Positions 63,276-64,000 of a stretch of DNA of 64,000 nt are shown one piece after another. A program made the translations under genes and the position numbers. Under the pieces are notes generated by a model, which did not search any database, had not been told where the DNA came from, and saw only the letters and a list, made by a program, of their open reading frames with translations. Positions within the stretch are counted from its first letter, which is position 1, and each line of letters begins with the position of its first letter. Origin of the DNA: Aurantibrevibacter litoralis. Its GTDB lineage: Bacteria; Bacteroidota; Bacteroidia; Flavobacteriales; Flavobacteriaceae. The stretch spans positions 1 to 64,000 of the forward strand of contig NZ_JAYEEQ010000001.1 of the NCBI RefSeq assembly GCF_034651555.1. Direction: 5' to 3'.

Positions 63276-64000
63276 TTACTGATACACCCTAATATAATCT
63301 ACTTCCATGGTAGATTCTACGAAGGCGGGATCTATGGCCCCTCCAAAGTTTCCGCCCATGGCTACATTAAGAATAAAAAAGAAATTCTTATTAAAGGGTA
63401 AATCAGGACTGTTACTTACCGTATTGAACACTTCACCATCTACAGAAAACGAAATGGAATTAGCGGTCCAAACCATCCCGTACACATGGAAAGCTTCAGA
63501 CACGTCTGGTATAATCACGGAACCGGTTCTGCCATTACCACCAAAGTTATTGGGATCGTGGGTAGTTGCGAAAATACGGTTTTGTTGATTGCCTACATGT
63601 TCCATAATATCTATTTCTCCTGCTGCCGGCCAAATGTTGGTCTGAAAATCGGCACCCAAGGTCCAAATTGCCGGCCAAGTGCCACCTCCGCTGGGCAGTT
63701 TGGCTCTAACCTCCACTTTGCCGTATTGAAACTCAAACTTTTGATGGCTTTGTATTCTTGATGAGGTATAATTACTACCACTAAAACTTTCTGTTTTGGC
63801 GGTAATTTTGAGTAACCCATCTTCGATGATCACATTTTCGGGACGGGCTGTATAATATTGTAATTCGTTATTGCCCCAACCATTTTCTCCGGTACCTAAG
63901 TCAAAATTCCAAGTGTTTGGATCGGGAGCACCTGGCACATCAAATTCTTCGGACCAAATCAGCTCATCAAACGTAGCATCTTCGTCACCACCCCCTGTAT
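63276..64000 (-). CDS. Glycoside hydrolase family 16 (laminarinase-type), 5' end outside the window
   Basis: The frame stays open to the window edge and reads TGGGDEDATFDELIWSEEFD before the body. The catalytic site is GEIDIMEHVG (E-x-D-x-x-E), with NGWGNNELQYYTA upstream and HVYGMVWTANSISFSVDGE downstream, the laminarinase/beta-1,3-glucanase type of GH16. The Gly-rich lead suggests a linker from another domain or a lipoprotein spacer outside the window. It sits 0.3 kb before the GH3 gene, so the pair is probably an outer glucanase and a periplasmic glucosidase. Confidence 0.93.
   Translation of the reverse strand, partial: TGGGDEDATFDELIWSEEFDVPGAPDPNTWNFDLGTGENGWGNNELQYYTARPENVIIEDGLLKITAKTESFSGSNYTSSRIQSHQKFEFQYGKVEVRAKLPSGGGTWPAIWTLGADFQTNIWPAAGEIDIMEHVGNQQNRIFATTHDPNNFGGNGRTGSVIIPDVSEAFHVYGMVWTANSISFSVDGEVFNTVSNSPDLPFNKNFFFILNVAMGGNFGGAIDPAFVESTMEVDYIRVYQ

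Noticed and set aside
63183..63401. 72-codon forward frame over repeat II and the GH16 gene
   Set aside because: It is antisense to a solid GH16 gene and not conserved in the other repeat copy.

Overview
The window is about 64 kb of a Bacteroidota chromosome, most likely a marine member of the Flavobacteriaceae. Several signs point there: promoter boxes of the Bacteroidetes type (TTTG, 19-20 bases, TAnnTTTG), a C-terminal type IX secretion sorting domain on a Tat-exported DUF1501 protein, flavobacterial core genes (a GreA-like protein, an ACT-domain protein often labelled aspartate kinase, a DUF4230 protein), and a glucan-degrading end with GH3 and GH16 enzymes. The only complete tRNA is tRNA-Leu(TAG), without an encoded CCA.

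Layout. Positions 1-1500 are accessory: an IS21-like terminus, the 3' end of a tRNA with CCA, and an Abi_2 (AbiD/AbiF-type HEPN) gene killed by two in-frame TGA codons but still preceded by a small hairpin RNA candidate. Positions 1.8-23.7 kb are mostly core: oxidoreductase, Gre-like factor, a two-component pair, ArfB, an ABC ATPase, membrane proteins, a MutS paralogue, HemW, RuvC, and a BlaI-BlaR1-TPR operon under a striking operator. A two-gene AT-rich unit with a possible HEPN protein sits at 13.5-14.4 kb. Positions 23.7-27.5 kb form an accessory island with two toxin-antitoxin modules, each followed by the same attC-like palindrome and flank, then small broken or unclear genes. Positions 27.6-31.2 kb hold ssb, ferritin and metG. 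At 31.2-32.4 kb a lone SMI1/KNR4 lipoprotein lies between an attC-like palindrome and what reads as the 3' end of a group II intron in the opposite orientation. Positions 32.4-52.7 kb are again core: a DUF1800-DUF1501 pair, gpsA, a sulfate-type transporter, rsmI, tdk-alr, mscL, asd, a PhnA-like protein and an M20 dipeptidase. From 54 kb on there is a sugar-catabolism cluster: Gfo/Idh/MocA oxidoreductase, TIM-barrel isomerase, a giant ThuA/dehydrogenase/cupredoxin lipoprotein, an AraC regulator, GH3 and a partial GH16.

How parts work together. BlaI and BlaR1 form a repressor/sensor pair. The histidine kinase and single-domain response regulator overlap by four bases. Two paralogous AraC regulators (40.0 kb and 59.8 kb) each sit divergently beside catabolic genes, and both intergenic regions share an 11-base motif. 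The GH3 and GH16 enzymes would together cut laminarin-like beta-glucans to glucose.

The most interesting signals are the cassette-like toxin-antitoxin units with attC-like palindromes (no integrase in view), the SMI1 cassette with the opposed intron remnant, and the decayed Abi_2 gene with its upstream RNA candidate. Two dispersed non-coding repeat families also recur across the window. All family assignments come from reading the sequence; no database search was run.
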